Assembly: GCA_018398805.1 (NCBI GenBank)
Contig: JAGFBZ010000373.1
Coordinates: 1,302,001 to 1,366,000, forward strand
Direction: 5' to 3'
DNA length: 64,000 nt
Source of the DNA: Hirundichthys speculiger
Lineage: Eukaryota > Chordata > Actinopteri > Beloniformes > Exocoetidae
Notes under the pieces: generated by a model
Seen by the model: only the letters and a program-made list of their open reading frames with translations
Told to the model about the DNA's origin: nothing
Databases searched by the model: none
Position numbers and translations under genes: made by a program
Part shown: positions 34,301-48,900 of the stretch, one piece after another
Layout of the letters: each line of letters opens with the position of its first letter
How positions within the stretch are numbered: the stretch's first letter is position 1

Positions 34301-37300
34301 AATCTTCTGGGTTGGCGCCGAGTGCCAAAATAAGATTCATGCGAATGTGAGGATGAAGGTTTTCCCACCAGAGCATTGCAGTGTAACAAGATTGTGTAAC
34401 AGTGTACAAGTACTGTACTCACGCTATCTGTCAGTCAGAGGACGGGAAGTCATGGGAAGCACCTGGGTGTGCCTCTAATAACATTGAAAAATTGAAAATC
34501 TGAGAAACCTGAATTCAGAATCAAAGAAGCAAAACTCTGAATCTGTAACCTAGAAATCAAACTCTATAAATGAGAGCACGGCGATGTTTTCTGTTTGCGC
34601 TTTCTTTTTTCCTCTATCGTTCAGTTTTCTCTAGCCAGTAAACTAGTAGCATGTTGGTGTGGTTTCCCAGCATGCTCTAAGCATCATGTTGGTTACAGGT
34701 GTAAGATGACTGTTTAGTGTTTACCATTGTTTGTATATAATCTTTTAATTCTGCTATTTGCTAATGTTCTCACAAGTTGTAGTGTTTTTCAACTGTGTGC
34801 AGTTTTGTTGTAGGAGCAGAATGCCTGGCACCATGAGTGAAAGTGTGTGTAAAGTTAGTAAATCTCAAACTCTGCAAGCGCCTTTTCTCTTTTTGTAGTG
34901 CTAGGGCAGAACCAGTTGTTTCTATTTTGGTCCAGTACTAAGTATTCCAGTTAGTATCCTGATCAGCGTTGCCAGATTTATGGCAGTAATTAAAGAAATC
35001 CACAAACGTATGACCTTTTAACAGTTTCTCTCAGAGAGTGACTGATAGAGAGTTTCTTTGTGACTATGATCCACTGATGGTCTGATGTGGAATCAGATTC
35101 AGCCTGAAGCTAAACTGAATATTTACATTGTCATGCCAGTTACAAAACCTGACTCCGGATCTGTAGTAAATAGTCCAGCGATGTCGCTCGTAAACTCTCA
35201 TGTGAGAGAGTTCATTCAGTTTTTTTGAAATGGTAAAACTGTTTTAAAGGCTGTATTATGCGCAGTCTATGATAATGTGTCATTGATTCAGATGGTCCTG
35301 AGCCACATCAGAATGCAAATCAGGTACGTTCAATCATTTTCCTCAAAATACAATCATTTTAAGTCGCCGGTATGATATGTCAAGATTTCCCATCTGACAA
35401 CACTGATCCTGATATCGATACCATTATTTTTTAGAAAAGTCTTGTTGTGTACACAAGAACAGCTTCTCTATTTTTTATTTTTCTTTACAAAAACAAATAA
35501 AACCATTTATTCTTCAACATTAATAGGAATAAGAAATAGTCCTAAAGTAATCTATGACCGCACCATCAATATGGTTTCATACATGCGATCACCACTTATA
35601 TCCAGGGCCGTCGGACAGGGGGTAAAAGTTACACAGCCTTGGGGGGGCCCATGGCAGAGGGGGGCCCACGGGAAGCTAAGGGGGAAAAAATTATGTATTG
35701 AATATATTAGTTAATACCAAAACTAAATTTCATGACAGATATTGATCGTAATGCAAACTTGGTGGGCCCTATATTAAATGGCATATTGTTGTAATCCAAA
35801 AACCTTAAGTCTGTTGTGACGGTGGTGATGGGGGGGGGGGGGGGGGGGGGGCACCAGGACCTCCTTTGTAGGGCCCAGAATTTGGTGCTACGGCCCTGCT
35901 TATATCTTTATAATTCCAGTATAATCCCTGTCTTCCTGAAATGCCCGTCACTGTAAAATTTTGCCTCAGTGAAGTGGGTATCTGTCTACGGTTTCTCCAC
36001 TTCTCATCGTTGTTCTTGTAACTCATCACGCTATTTAAAATTATCTTTTTAAAAAAAAAAACATTTCATGAGATTTGCGGTGTTGCCACAATGTCTGACT
36101 ATTTTGTACCACATCTGTACCACCACATTTAGAATAATTATTAATTCTCTATGTCAAAGTGACTCCACACCAGGCAACGTTTATATTCTGCCGTCGTGTG
36201 TCTTGTTAGAGCCGCTGTAATAAGACAGATATTTTGTATATAAAATACAAAATAAAAAATATATTCTTCTATTTACCTTTCTATGTACAAACGCACTGCT
36301 GATGCAATACACTGCAAAATACAAATGCACACAAACATTTGGGAACTCAAATTGATGTTCAGAGAATGGAGTTTGCCTCGTCATTATTCCATCCATATTT
36401 CCCTCAAAGTGCATTAGAAACACCATAATTATTCTCATTCCTCACTGCTTTGGTTCCCCACTTCACAACCTTTGGAACCTTCAGTCATCTGCCACGATCC
36501 CACAGTCTTGATCATTCACTATCACTTGATCGTTCACTATCGAGCTGACAATGTGCTGAGGCTCAGCATAACGTCAAATGGGGAAGGTAAGCTGAGCCAC
36601 CACTGATGTGACCCCCTCCTGAGTTTCCATTAACCCATAGATCAATCACCCCAAACACAATTCCTTCACACTTTAGAGCTCATGTCACATTATGACTGAG
36701 ACGTGTCAGTAAATTTGTAAGTGATGTAAACGTAAAAACAATGAGGCACCCCTGTACCGGTGGGCTGCAGAAGTCTTATGAGGACCTGACCTCTAAGAGG
36801 GATGCAAAACTTTTCAGGAGACTCCAGATGATTCACTTTGGAAATGTGTCTCGCAAATGCGAGGAATCAAATGCCATGGAGGTTTGCACTTTTCTGTACG
36901 ACTCTCTCTTACGCCTCTCACCATCTCACTCTCCCTTTTCACTCTCTTTTTTTAAACTTCATTTTCTACTTCTCCCCAACAGCAAAACTACCATAACTTT
37001 AGCTGCATGTGTTTGAGGGTGATAAAGAGAGAGGGAGAAAAAAACATCCCTCCACCCTCTTCAGTCTCAGAGGACTGAGGAACTTTCAGTGGCTCTCTCT
37101 CTCGGCAGTAATGGATAAAGCATGTAGCAGAGTGGGGGGTGGGGGGGCAGTCAGCCCAGGATAGCTTTCCTTCTTATCATTTATTCTATCACTGCCGGTT
37201 CCTCATTTAACATGATAGTATTCATTTTCTCCAGTTTCCCCCACCAGCTTCTTGAAATCTGCCTGCCATCCTCTGCTTGGTTTTTTTGGCTCGTGGCTTT

Positions 37301-39616
37301 GGACGTACTGGAATACAGTCAAGATCAAAAGCATTTGGTTCTCACCTTTTTGATGCAAAAGCAGAAATGTCTATTTTGTATGATCATCCCATCACATATC
37401 TCACAAAAACAAACAGCAATTTGTTATACAGCATCCCACATCAGACATAAAGTTGGAATATGACAAGTTTTTGAGTTGCTTGAAGCGGGAGTTGCCTAGT
37501 TCTGCCACCAGAGGGCACTGTAATCAAAGAAAGTTTATGCAAAGACTTCTGCAGAAAATCTTATTGCTGTAGTTTTGAGAATAACGTGCCTTCAAATTAC
37601 TGAATTATTAAACATTAACATTGTACAGGAAGGCTTTGTTAATGATAGACATTGCATCATCTGAGACACTTGAGTTCTGCACAATTTGCCTAAATGTGAA
37701 GAAAGAAATGGGCTCATCTGGGATGATTTATGTCTGTTGTGAAAGAAAAACAACATAGCTCGGTGATATACTCGTGAGTTTATTATAATTTATATCCAGG
37801 GGGCTTAATAAACTTGAAAGCCTCAAAATGTATTTTGCTCATCTGATTTTGTGGAAGCTGGTGGAAAGGTGAAGCTTGGGTAAATAAATAATGAACCAAA
37901 ATGTACTTTATTTAAAATTGCTAAATAAGGCATAGGCCATGGCAGAGGATTTGCTGTCTGAGTGCTGATTGTTAAATATATAATTGACTAGGAGATGAGT
38001 GTGCTCCTGCGTTGATAGTTACATCATGTGTTTTTGCATTTGGACCAAGTTAGTGTGGGATTCTGTTTTGGTTAGGAGCTGTGACTTTAAACTATGGGCG
38101 TGTTATTGATCACAGTTGACTCAAGTGTCCACATTCTCCTCAATATTTTAAGACTAGACTGACTTGAGGAATGCATGACTGGCGTAGAGACCTGAAGTAG
38201 ACCAGGTGATAGAAAGAATTCAGATGTTTTTCTTACTTATATTAAAAAAATGCAAAAAAAGAAAAAAACTGATAAAAAAAGAGGACAAGAGAAGAAAACA
38301 GAGGAAGAGTGTGTAAGAACAAGTAATATAAGATTCTTTTTTTTACTCCTTCAGTCATCAGAGACAACTCCTGTCTCTTCCTTCATCCATCTGTCTGAGG
38401 AATGTTCCCACTCTGTTCCTGAATGTTCTCTGCTTCTCCTTCAGCTTGATTCAATATGAATGAGTCCCCCTGTCTCTGGTACAGGGCGGGACAACAGGAG
38501 AGGAGGGGTCTGCTCCTCGATGAAGTCATGAAGCTATATCTGGAGCACTCAGCAAGTCTGATTGTGTGCACGCCCAGTTGCGTGTGTACATGTTTGCATG
38601 TATGAGTGTGTGTATGCATGTAGATTTGAACTAATGAAGTCAGAGCTCTATATCTGGACCACTCTGTGCGTGTGTGATGGCGAGTGAGTGGGCGTGCATG
38701 TGTCTCCCCCCACTTTAGTATCCCATCCTTGTGTCTGTAATGCTCTTATGCTATTTCCACTCTTTGTCTCCAGCGCTCTCTCTGCCTCTCTCTTCTGCCA
38801 TTGGCTGCAAAGCTTTGCCTCTTCTTCTCTCTGCCTCTCTTTGTTTGTCCCGCCGTTGTACTTTAGCGTGGTGAAAGCCTTCCCCTTTTTTCAGTTTCAG
38901 TAAGGCAACAGAGGGAGAGACAGAAGAAAGAAGGCAAGAGATACGAGACAAACAGGGAGAGTGGAGGGAAGAAGGCTTGCCAGGGCAGAGAGAGGCATCC
39001 CTCCCTGTTTGCACTGAGCAGGACACAGCAGGACCTCGCAGGAGAGTCTTCAGCTCTGGCAAGAGGCGAGGAAAGGCGACTGGAGAGGAGGCAAGACAGA
39101 GAAAAGGTGTAGCTGAGGGAAAGGGAGGAAGAGAAAGAGAAAAAGGGGGAGGGGAAGGAAAATGAGAAAAGAAGGGAGCAAGGAACCCATGAGAATTTGA
39201 AAAAAAAGGGGGGATAAGAAGAAAAAGAGTGGAGGCAGACAGGAAGAGATTTACCTCAGGGAACGGCAGCAAAGCGGCTGAAGCAATGTCACTGTGGTGG
39301 TGGAGCTAACAAGACAGGGAAGTAGTTCTCAGTATTGGAGCGAGGATGTCTGTCTTTGTGAGTACTCCTTTTTACTTTCTTCATTACTCTATTATCTGTT
39401 CATTCATCCCTCTATTTAAAGTCATTAATTTGTTTCTATGGACTCTGTTGATTTCCCACTGCTCTGTTGATTATTCACTGCTCTGTTTTCACACAACAAA
39501 CACTCCTGGATCTGCTATTTATTAATTAACTTTCCTTTTTTTTTTTTTAACTCCTTTGACTCCTGTTGTGTGTTTGAGTTCCAACTGTGCATGGTTCACT
39601 TCTGTCTCTTCCTCTC

Positions 39617-39655
<39 letters not shown>

Positions 39656-39895
39656 GGCTAGCCATCAGGTGTAAGGATGCAGGTGTTGGGCAGCAGATTT
39701 GCAGCAAGAGTTGCTGAAAAAAAAGCAAGATGTTCAGTGAGTCAGATGGGAAAGAGAATCCAAGCAAAAAGATATGAAATAAGCAAAGGAGGGATTGAGA
39801 AAGACAGGATTAAACGGGCTACGATGTGGTGCAGGGATTTTTCAGTGTGTGTCACGGCTGTTTGGGGCTGTTTGATATTCCACTTGGATTATGTG

Positions 39896-39926
<31 letters not shown>

Positions 39927-42900
39927 TATAATGTTACTATGCTGTGTGTGTGGATTGGTGTGGTATATTCACGTGTACATGTGTACATGATAAATGCTCT
40001 TGCATAGGTGGAGTTTTTCCTTTCTTCCTTCTGATGACCAGAGGAAGAAGAACAGAGAGCACTGAGCAAAGAACAAAAAGCCAGAATGAAATGATTTGTA
40101 ACATGGGTGAGCTGCACCTTCTGGTCTTCTCGTCCTTGGCATGTGACACCCATTTAGATTGAGACAACACTGTATTAAATCTAATGATTCCTGTATGTCT
40201 GCTTTTCTCGCTTTTAAAGTGTTGCTTCTCTTTTCTAAAGGCCCATATGTGCAAACACATAAAAGCACACATCTACAAAAACACACTGGTTGCACATTTC
40301 ATTCATATTCATTAATGGGCAGCAGTGGGACTCTTGCCAATTCCCTCTCGCTCTCACTTTTTTCTCCCAACTTATGACCTTCTGTGGACAGCCTTGGCAT
40401 ACAGAGGAGAAGAAAGGGGAAGAGAAGAAGGGAGGAGACACACAAGCCTCTACTATAATAAATGTTTTAATGCTGAACACATTGCCTCGATCTCCTCAGA
40501 TTTATGTCAATGATGTGAATTTGTATGAGTGCATTTGGCTCATGGCAGCCACTCCTCAAGCCCCGCCATAACCCACTGCTTATTTGCTGATGTCAAGGTC
40601 CCTGTAGCCTTAATTAGCATGCAACATGTCCCTCTGATGGCCCACAGGGACGGGGCCCCAACACCTAGACCCACTCGATAGATGGCAGAGTGATTGATGA
40701 CATTCCTCCCCATTCCTGCACCGGTTTGAGCCCTTTACAGCGCCTCTCTTTCCCTGCATGTCATCGCTCCTTCACGTCAGTTTCTTCCATTTACCCACAA
40801 TCCATCAGTCCTACTTCTTCACGCACATGCACCCGATTCTTGTCAGGATATGTCCGCCTAGTCTCTCAGAAACCCTCGTCCTGAGAAGGGTCGTTATTGT
40901 GGTTGAGGCTATGTCACGCTCAGAGTCAAATGCCAGACTAAATGCACATTAACTCACACACACAGAAGTGAAAATGATTCAAAATCCATTTCTTCTTCAC
41001 TCTCATACCTCCTTTCTCTGCTCGCTCCCAGCCTACATTAGCATTGTTAGGCACACCTGCTGTAATCCTTGTCTTCCTGACAGATTACTCCCGCGTTCTC
41101 CCCCATAGATTCCCTGCTTTGCTGCACCAACCAATAAATCTCTTCCCGATAAAACCCTCTCTGGCCCCGGCCGTGTGAGGTGGTGCTGATGTTCGCTGAT
41201 CATGCAGGGCTGATCACAGTAGGACCTTTGTGCAGCCGCTGTGTCCCTGCAGTCCCAAATGCAGTGGGTTTCTCAGTATTTTCATCGTGTTTTCAGTGGG
41301 CATGTCATGTCACGTATTTAAGAGTACATACATTGGGTGATGAATTATTAGTTACATTTGTGTTTTTTTTTTGTTTGTTTTTTGTTGTTGTTTTTTTCTT
41401 TTCTTTTTTTTTTTTTACTTCAGACTGATCGTCACATTTGATTCCTATCAAATACTTTGACAGGGTATGTATTTAAAAAGTCATCCTTTTTATGATTATA
41501 GTTCAATTATTCATCTATTTGTTTGTTTGTTTTTGCCACTTTGAATGAGAACTCAGAGGGACTTTAACAAGTGATTTGTGAATTTGTGAACACTTCACAA
41601 TCTGAAGTGGTATCTTTAGATATGTGGTATCTTTAAAATGGAAATATGTTCAGTTTACTACAACATATAATTTCCATTTTATCTTAAAACATTCCACCCA
41701 CTGAATTCTCTTAACTTGTGATGATACTTGACTTCTGACTTAGGGAGCGTCATTCAGCCACGCAGGTAGTTTTAAAGTAAATACGTGAAATGTAGGAGAT
41801 TTCTGCAAGCAGCTACTGAAGCATTATTTAAACAAGAGGTTGAGGGAATTTAATTATTGATGTCAAAAGTTGCTGAAAACACATGAAAGAACTAAGAATT
41901 ATGTTGTACTTACTTTTGGAGTAAGCTGATTGATCAGTGTGTTATTAAGCATCTTTGAGTGTCCTGAAAAGCTCTATAATCTATTATTATAATTTTTTTT
42001 TCTGACCCTTCCCCTAACCATAATGTTATGTATAGACAAGACAGACACAATGAATTTAGCCTAAGATGAGCCAATGATGGCATCTAGTTGTGTGACAACT
42101 AGTTACCTAACTCTTCTGCCTCCACCACAGAACTGCATCTTCCTTGGAGGAATTTGTGAAATCCTGGCCAGGATATTTAGCCTGGAATAGGAAGACGAGA
42201 GAAAAAAAACTGGATTAATTTTGTGAAGTTGATGTTGAAATCAGTGAACCTGAAATTTGTGGCAGCATCTCCAGTGATGTGGATGCTGTGCTGGTAAAGA
42301 GAAAGCTGAGCTGAAAAGTTTACCAGTCTGTGTTCCAACCCTCATAAACTGTGGGTATTGACCAAAAGAATGAGGTCACAAAGACAAACTACCAAAACTG
42401 TTTTACTTTGAAGGGTGGCTTTGCTAAAGCTTAAGGGTCGGGTGAAGAACTCAGTCATCCAGGATAGGCTCAAAGTAGAGTCTGGGGATCTCTCTCACAC
42501 TGTTGCCCCTTTGACCCGGCTGGATAAACAGCACAAAATGGATGGATGGAGGTGAAACTCTGCACTGCTGAAGTTGGAGAGCTACGCATTGGCTCAAAAA
42601 ATCAGTGGATTGGAGAGCTGAGTTAACAAGCTGGTACCAGATTTGATAGGATAGTGTATGTGCAGATATTACTAGAGTAACACACTGTAGATTTATGTTT
42701 TAAAGAGCCAATGCTGCACTGCAGAGATTAGAGGCCTGCACACCTATTCAGAGGACCAAGGTTACAGAAATATATTGACATTCTGTAGGTTGATTCTGAG
42801 CAGAGCCACAAAGATATAGAGCTAAGAACCATACCCAGCACTTGACTTGTTATTTTTACCTGCTAGTTTTGCAAACTTTCACCCAGATACAAATGAAGTG

Positions 42901-45900
42901 TTTGTTTGCACCACTGACACACACATCTAAGCAGTTTTGTTCAGTTTACCCATCATGGGAGTTCTTTTAAGATGACCTGATCAGCTTTTCAGCATACACA
43001 CCCCCAGCATCTCAAGACAAAGAATTTTGCTTATTTTCTGATATGTTTTTAACTCTATTTTATATACTTGGTGATTGTTTTAATCATTCATGTTTGCCCG
43101 AGTGTCGTTTGCCTGAGTGGTTATTGATTTTTCTGTGACGTGACAAACTCAGAGCTGATATTTATTTCTCTGAAGAGGGAAAACTTTTTTTCAGAGTTTT
43201 CCCTGGACTCTGGAAAAAAAAAAAACCTAAACATAAAATCCAAATTTGTATGGGGAATCCGCAAAGCTATTTGTTTGAGGGTGCTTGACAGAGGTTGCGT
43301 ATTTCTTCACTCTACGTGTGCAGGAAATGCGATTTATGGCACACAGTGATAACTAGGTTACATTCAAATGGCATGCTCCAAACTGCAGTTTGAGGGGAGC
43401 CTGGAATAACTCAACACCAACTTGACACCAAGTCCCTGCGCTCTTACACGCTCTCTGCTACTCTCACATACACATTAGTAAGACACATGAATGGGGGCGT
43501 CTCACTGAAGTGACATCTCACTGAAGCTTTGTCTGAGTGGAGAACATTGGTCCCTCTGAACACAACCCTATACATGCGCACACACGAGAGCAATGTGATG
43601 TATAAATGATCAGAGAGGAGAGAGAACTGCAGGACATCATCTTTCTCCTTCTGCAGCCCACCCAGAGCCCCTCTTCCTCCCCCCCTCATTTCTTGTTCCC
43701 CACACACTCCCCAAATCTCCCGCGCCTATCCAGCTCTGCTTTTAAATATGCAACGAAATACGACGAGTGTTGACACACGGCTGCTGTGTGTGCTTCCTCT
43801 GCATGTTGCCCCTCCCTCTCTTGGTTGCCTCTCTGCCACAGTGAATGCTCGTAATTGGGTCACAAAGCTGCATCAATAGAAGCTGAGCTTGTGTGTTTGT
43901 TTCTCCCTCACGATAAAAGACTGTTTTCACCATCAGCTTTGTAAGTCAAAAGATGCAGTGAGGATGAATGAAACCGTTTCACACCAGATGCTGCTGTAAA
44001 CAAAGTCAGCTATTTGCTGAAGTCACACGGACAGTGCTATGTGGTGTATAAATACACCGTAGACATTTGTTTTATTTTGATATCAACTCGAATTTCATTC
44101 CAGCACTTGACTTGTAGTGAAATAAGTGATTGTGTGCATAAACGGACAGGGACGGGGCTTGTCATGTTGCACTTGTGATGGTGGTGAGACCTCCTCTGTG
44201 CCCGGCTGCTCATTTTGCAAGTTTACAGTGTTGAGCTGTAAATAGACACAGATTAGGTGTTTGCTGTGAAAAATTCACCAGGTTGCAGCAAGGTTTACTC
44301 TTTCTGCTGTCACATTGCAGAAGGTAGCTGTTTTGGTGCTGTTTTTTGTTGTTGTTGTTGTTGTTTTTTATAGCTTTTTTCGCTGTTGACTCTTGTTTGG
44401 TGGATCGGATGGTTAGAGTCTGAAAAAAACAAAACATACTGGGAATTTAACAATATATTAATTCAGCAAGCAGGAAACTTTGTAGTGTATGGAAGAACCA
44501 ACACTGCCACAACAGCCTGGCACGTGGTCCTCATGCTGGTCACCAGTCTGGTCACCCGGTGCTGTGGGATGGAAATCTCATTCTTCAACCAGAATTTGTT
44601 GCAGGTCAGTCAACATGGCGGTGCTGGTCACTCTGGCACAAACAGCACGCCAAAGATGATGAGGTTAATGCCGGCAGGTCATGCCATCCTCTCCACTCCC
44701 AAACTCAGGAGGTCGTCTCTGATGAACCCTGCGCTGTGGGGGAGAGTGTAGTCATCATGGAGGATGGAGTTTGGTCCCAGGCTGGAGATTCTGCACCCAG
44801 TGGCAATCCCGCTGGCTCAAAACAATAGTCAAAAGCCACAGCAAAAAAAAAAAAAAAAAAATTCCAACGCTTCTTTGGCATTGGTGCAGAAGATTTGGCA
44901 AATCTTCCATGAGCGCAACTCCACATATTCCGGTTTGCTGCTCATTCCACAAATACATCCATCCATCCATCCATCCATCCATCCATCCATTATCCACCCA
45001 TTTAGTCCAATGCAGGGTCACGGGGATCTGCTGGAGCCTACTCAGGCTCTCTTTTGGTGAAATTGCAGGGGCACCCTGGACAGGGTTAATAAATTTTTAT
45101 TAATAAATAAATATTATATATATAAATATTTATAATATAATATAAATGATAAATATTTGATGAATAAATTCATCAAATATTGATAGATATAAGGCACTGT
45201 ATATCAAGAGTGGTAAATCAGCAGTTAATATTATTTATTCAATACAGTGTGTTGTTTTTATTTTTTCTCAATATCAATCTCTACCTCCAGTCCAATATTG
45301 AACATTTCACCTCCTTTGCATCTGTAAATGCTTGATGGTGTACCATTTCACAGCATCAAGACTGCGAATAAGACTCAGCTCACTTTTGTCTGCAGTTTTC
45401 CACAGTTTTTTTAATGGCTAAGTGGAGTACGTTGTGGCTGCTCTTACAGTTTTATCTTTGGCTTTCATGACCTTTTTTATCACCACATTCCACATGCCGT
45501 AAAATAAACTTCGCTTCACTAATGTGCAACATGCTGTTTTGCGGCAAAGACAATTATCAAATCTCAGGGGTCCAGTTGTAAAAAAAAAAAAAAACTGCTT
45601 CTTCACAGATTTTTGAACTGTCTATTTACAATTTATGCACTTCAAAAGGACAGGTTAGAGTGTATTTCTCCCTGACTGTTCCCTGACAGCATCAGCTGCC
45701 TGCTTCTTCCACTGCTCAATTGTAGCATTCATAAACTAACTTTGTACTGATTATATTATTCAAGTTCAAGCAGAGCCCTTTTCTTTTCTGAGGATGATTT
45801 TACATTTAGTCAAGTTTGAAAGAAAGCAACGTTGCAGGAAGCCTTACAAGTGGCTTCTTGTAAACATTCCTGACAGATGATCCGTTATTCTCTTTACAGT

Positions 45901-48900
45901 GTGATGAAAGAGAGCTCTCTGAATCATTATCCAGCCGTTGTTTCCAGTGTGGCACACTATTCACAGCTCAGTGTTGAAACTAGACCAAATCCATAGCCAT
46001 TCTGGACCTCAGCCAAAATCAAAAGACTGTCAGTGATAGCCAGCTGCACTGTAATCAAAGTGCACGCGCGCATGCTCTTCCCTGCCTCCTTGCTACTTTT
46101 CACTGACTGGAGGGTCACAGGAGCTTCCTCCTCAAATCAGCATTTGGCTGCACAATTAGCATATGTAAGTGCATTAACATGGCTGCTGGCGCTACCTAGA
46201 CAGTCTGTAAAGCTGTTTGATAATTGAAGTCTGTGTGATTCCACAGCACTCTGTGCGCTTGTGTGTTTGTGTGTGTGTGTGACAGATGGTATGGAGGAGA
46301 CACGAGTCTCCGCTGAGTGATTCTAGAAGTTGCACAGCAGAAGAAGAAAAAGTGACAGAGCAGATCGGCACCAGTTACATTTGTTTTTTTTTTTTTTTAC
46401 TGCAGCAGCTGTGGTATACTTTGATTTTATTGATCCATTTTAGCACCTGAAGATGCATTTTGAATTCGCCGTCTATAAACCTTTACGAACTACATGAATT
46501 TAAATAACACAATGCTGTCAGAGGAAAAAGGCAGTTTCCCAAATGTATTGAATATTTGAATTAATTATGGTAGAAAAAAAAAAAGCAGCTGCCAAGCGCA
46601 CGACACGGATGGTGAGTTAAAGGACGCAAAAATGCAGCCGATCAATTGGAGAGAGAGGAGCAGAAGGTCAAGTCGTTTACTTTAATGGCAAAGCGCTGAA
46701 ACAGCAGGATGACAAGAGGACCAAAACGCAGAAGTGACAGGAGTCATCAGGTGACGGATGAGCAACACAGGAAGATCTACAAGAAGTACAATGAGAGGTG
46801 CAGACAGCCAGGGAGGGAAGATGTAAATAAAACACAGGACAGAGGTGTTAAAGACAACACAAGAAAACTAAAACAGGAGAACCAAGCCAGAATCAGAATC
46901 AAAACTTCAAGACGAAGATATGGACACCTTATGGGAAAGCAATTAAAGAACGCTGCTGAGGAAAACCTGCTTCACATGCTCCCAGACTCCATTTTTTTAA
47001 CAGAGCCGATCACAGCTCCAAGCTGCATCCTAATTGCCTTGATTTGGTTGCAGTTCCAACCAATCAATAACCTTGTTGAATATTGATTGTTAAAACCATT
47101 AAAAAAGATGGTAAAGATACCAATTTCAGAACCAGACCCAGCATTAGCAGTCTGCCATGTTTTTTTCATCATAGATTTTCTGTCCAGATTCTTTATATGC
47201 ATATTTATATTGTCACTGAATCAATGAGAAAATAGTTACACATTCAAGGAAATAACACAAGTGTGAAACTACCAAAATATAAATTGACTGAAGTGTTAAA
47301 TATAACAAACCTAAGCGATCTTTAAGTTGAAGGATTGGTTCTCCTTTAGCTGTATAACACTCCAACTACACACGGCGCCGTCTGTACTAGAGTGGTGGGT
47401 GACTGATGTCAGAGCTACAAACCCTGGAGGCTCTTTGTGACTTTCACAAACCCAGTTCACCCGTACATCTGCAGCCGTGACCTCATTTAATCACTGAGTT
47501 TTGCACATCTTCTCCAGGCAATCCTGCCTCACAGCCATCAGGATCAAAGAGGGATTGATAGTAGTGAGTCAAGTCAACCTTTTCTGAGCGCTGGAAGTAT
47601 GTGGAGCACTGAAAGGGAGGGAAAAAAAAGAGCATGAGTGCGGGGAGTGTTGCTTTAACTCATCTCTCTGCTTTGGTGCTTTCATACCTTTCATCTCGTG
47701 CCTCTTTCTACTTTTTTTTTTTTTTTATTCTCCACCTCCTCCTCTGCATCCAGCCCTCAGAGGGTCTCACATCTCGCTTCCATTCCTCTCTGCTACGCTC
47801 CCACCTTTTCATTTTGGATTTTCTGGCCTCCTGCCTTTATTACTGTCCTATCTCAAGATTGTATCTATTTATCATCTCCTCTGACATTTCAGGAAAAAAA
47901 AAATCTTCTTTGACATCTCTTAGGCCTTTGTGCCAGTCATCCTGAGGTCTTTGTTGAACTGTCTCTATATAGCCTGCACAGTTCCGAGTTAAACTTTCAC
48001 TTCTTTTTCATTTCATTCTGTCTTCACACTCAGCTGATGGATGGATGAATGGATGAATGGATGGATGGATGGATGGATGGATGGATGGATGGATGGATGG
48101 ATGGATGGATGGATGGATGGATGGATGGATGAATGGATGGATGGATGGATGGGTCTGTGTGCAGACCTCTATAAAAGCAGGTGTTTTGGCACTTTACTGG
48201 TCTGAAGCATTCAGGTGTGTATTAGCATGCTACCAAGAGAGGAAGACCAAAGCAATTATCTTAGTGAAGCAACTGTTGCTGTACATCAGCCTGGAAACGG
48301 CTATAAAATCCATTTCCAAACCATCCTGAGTTCAATATTAGACAGTGATAATTTAGAAATCGAAAGCATTCAAGACAATTGTCTTTTCTCCCAGGAGTGG
48401 ACATCCATGTAAATGCACCCTAAGGCCAGACGGTGCAATGCAGAGAGAAAGTTCATGACAGCACTCTTAGAGTGAAGTCCAAGCAAGTTTGGTTTGTTTG
48501 GAAGAAGTTGCCAGGACAGATGCATTTCACTTTACACCACTTCCTCACATCTCAACAGTAAATTCACTCACAGAGCTAGTTCTGTTTTGCACAGCGAACA
48601 TCATGCCAGAGATGACTAAGAAACCAAAGAAAGTGATGACAGAGGATGAGAAGATGAGTGAGAGTAATGGAGCAAAACAAGAGTGAATCTGGAGCAGACT
48701 TTCACTCGGTAAACCACCTAAAAAACTGAGTCACACTGACGTGCCTTTAAACGCACACTTGTTTTCATCTTCACAGAACCTTGTATAAGTTGGAAACATA
48801 GTCAGCAAGAATGCAGTTGAAATCCAAAGAACACCTCTGTCTCAACATTATACAGTCATATTTGGATAAAAGTCTTTATGTTGCTTTCTCAGCCGTCGTC

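Noticed and set aside
36741..37016. Open frame beginning [23 protein letters not shown]
   Set aside because: The start looks protein-like, but it decays at once into low-complexity Ser/Phe/Leu sequence. It has no usable flanking exon and no family I recognise.
38751..39272. 173-codon open frame on the minus strand
   Set aside because: It is the complement of a purine-rich stretch, giving a Ser/Pro/Phe/Leu-rich translation. No domain or splice context.
46709..47086. 125-codon basic open frame starting with ATG
   Set aside because: It lies in a repeat-like A/G-rich stretch of the apbb2 intron, has no family resemblance and no promoter or terminator. Basic, low-complexity composition follows from the base bias.
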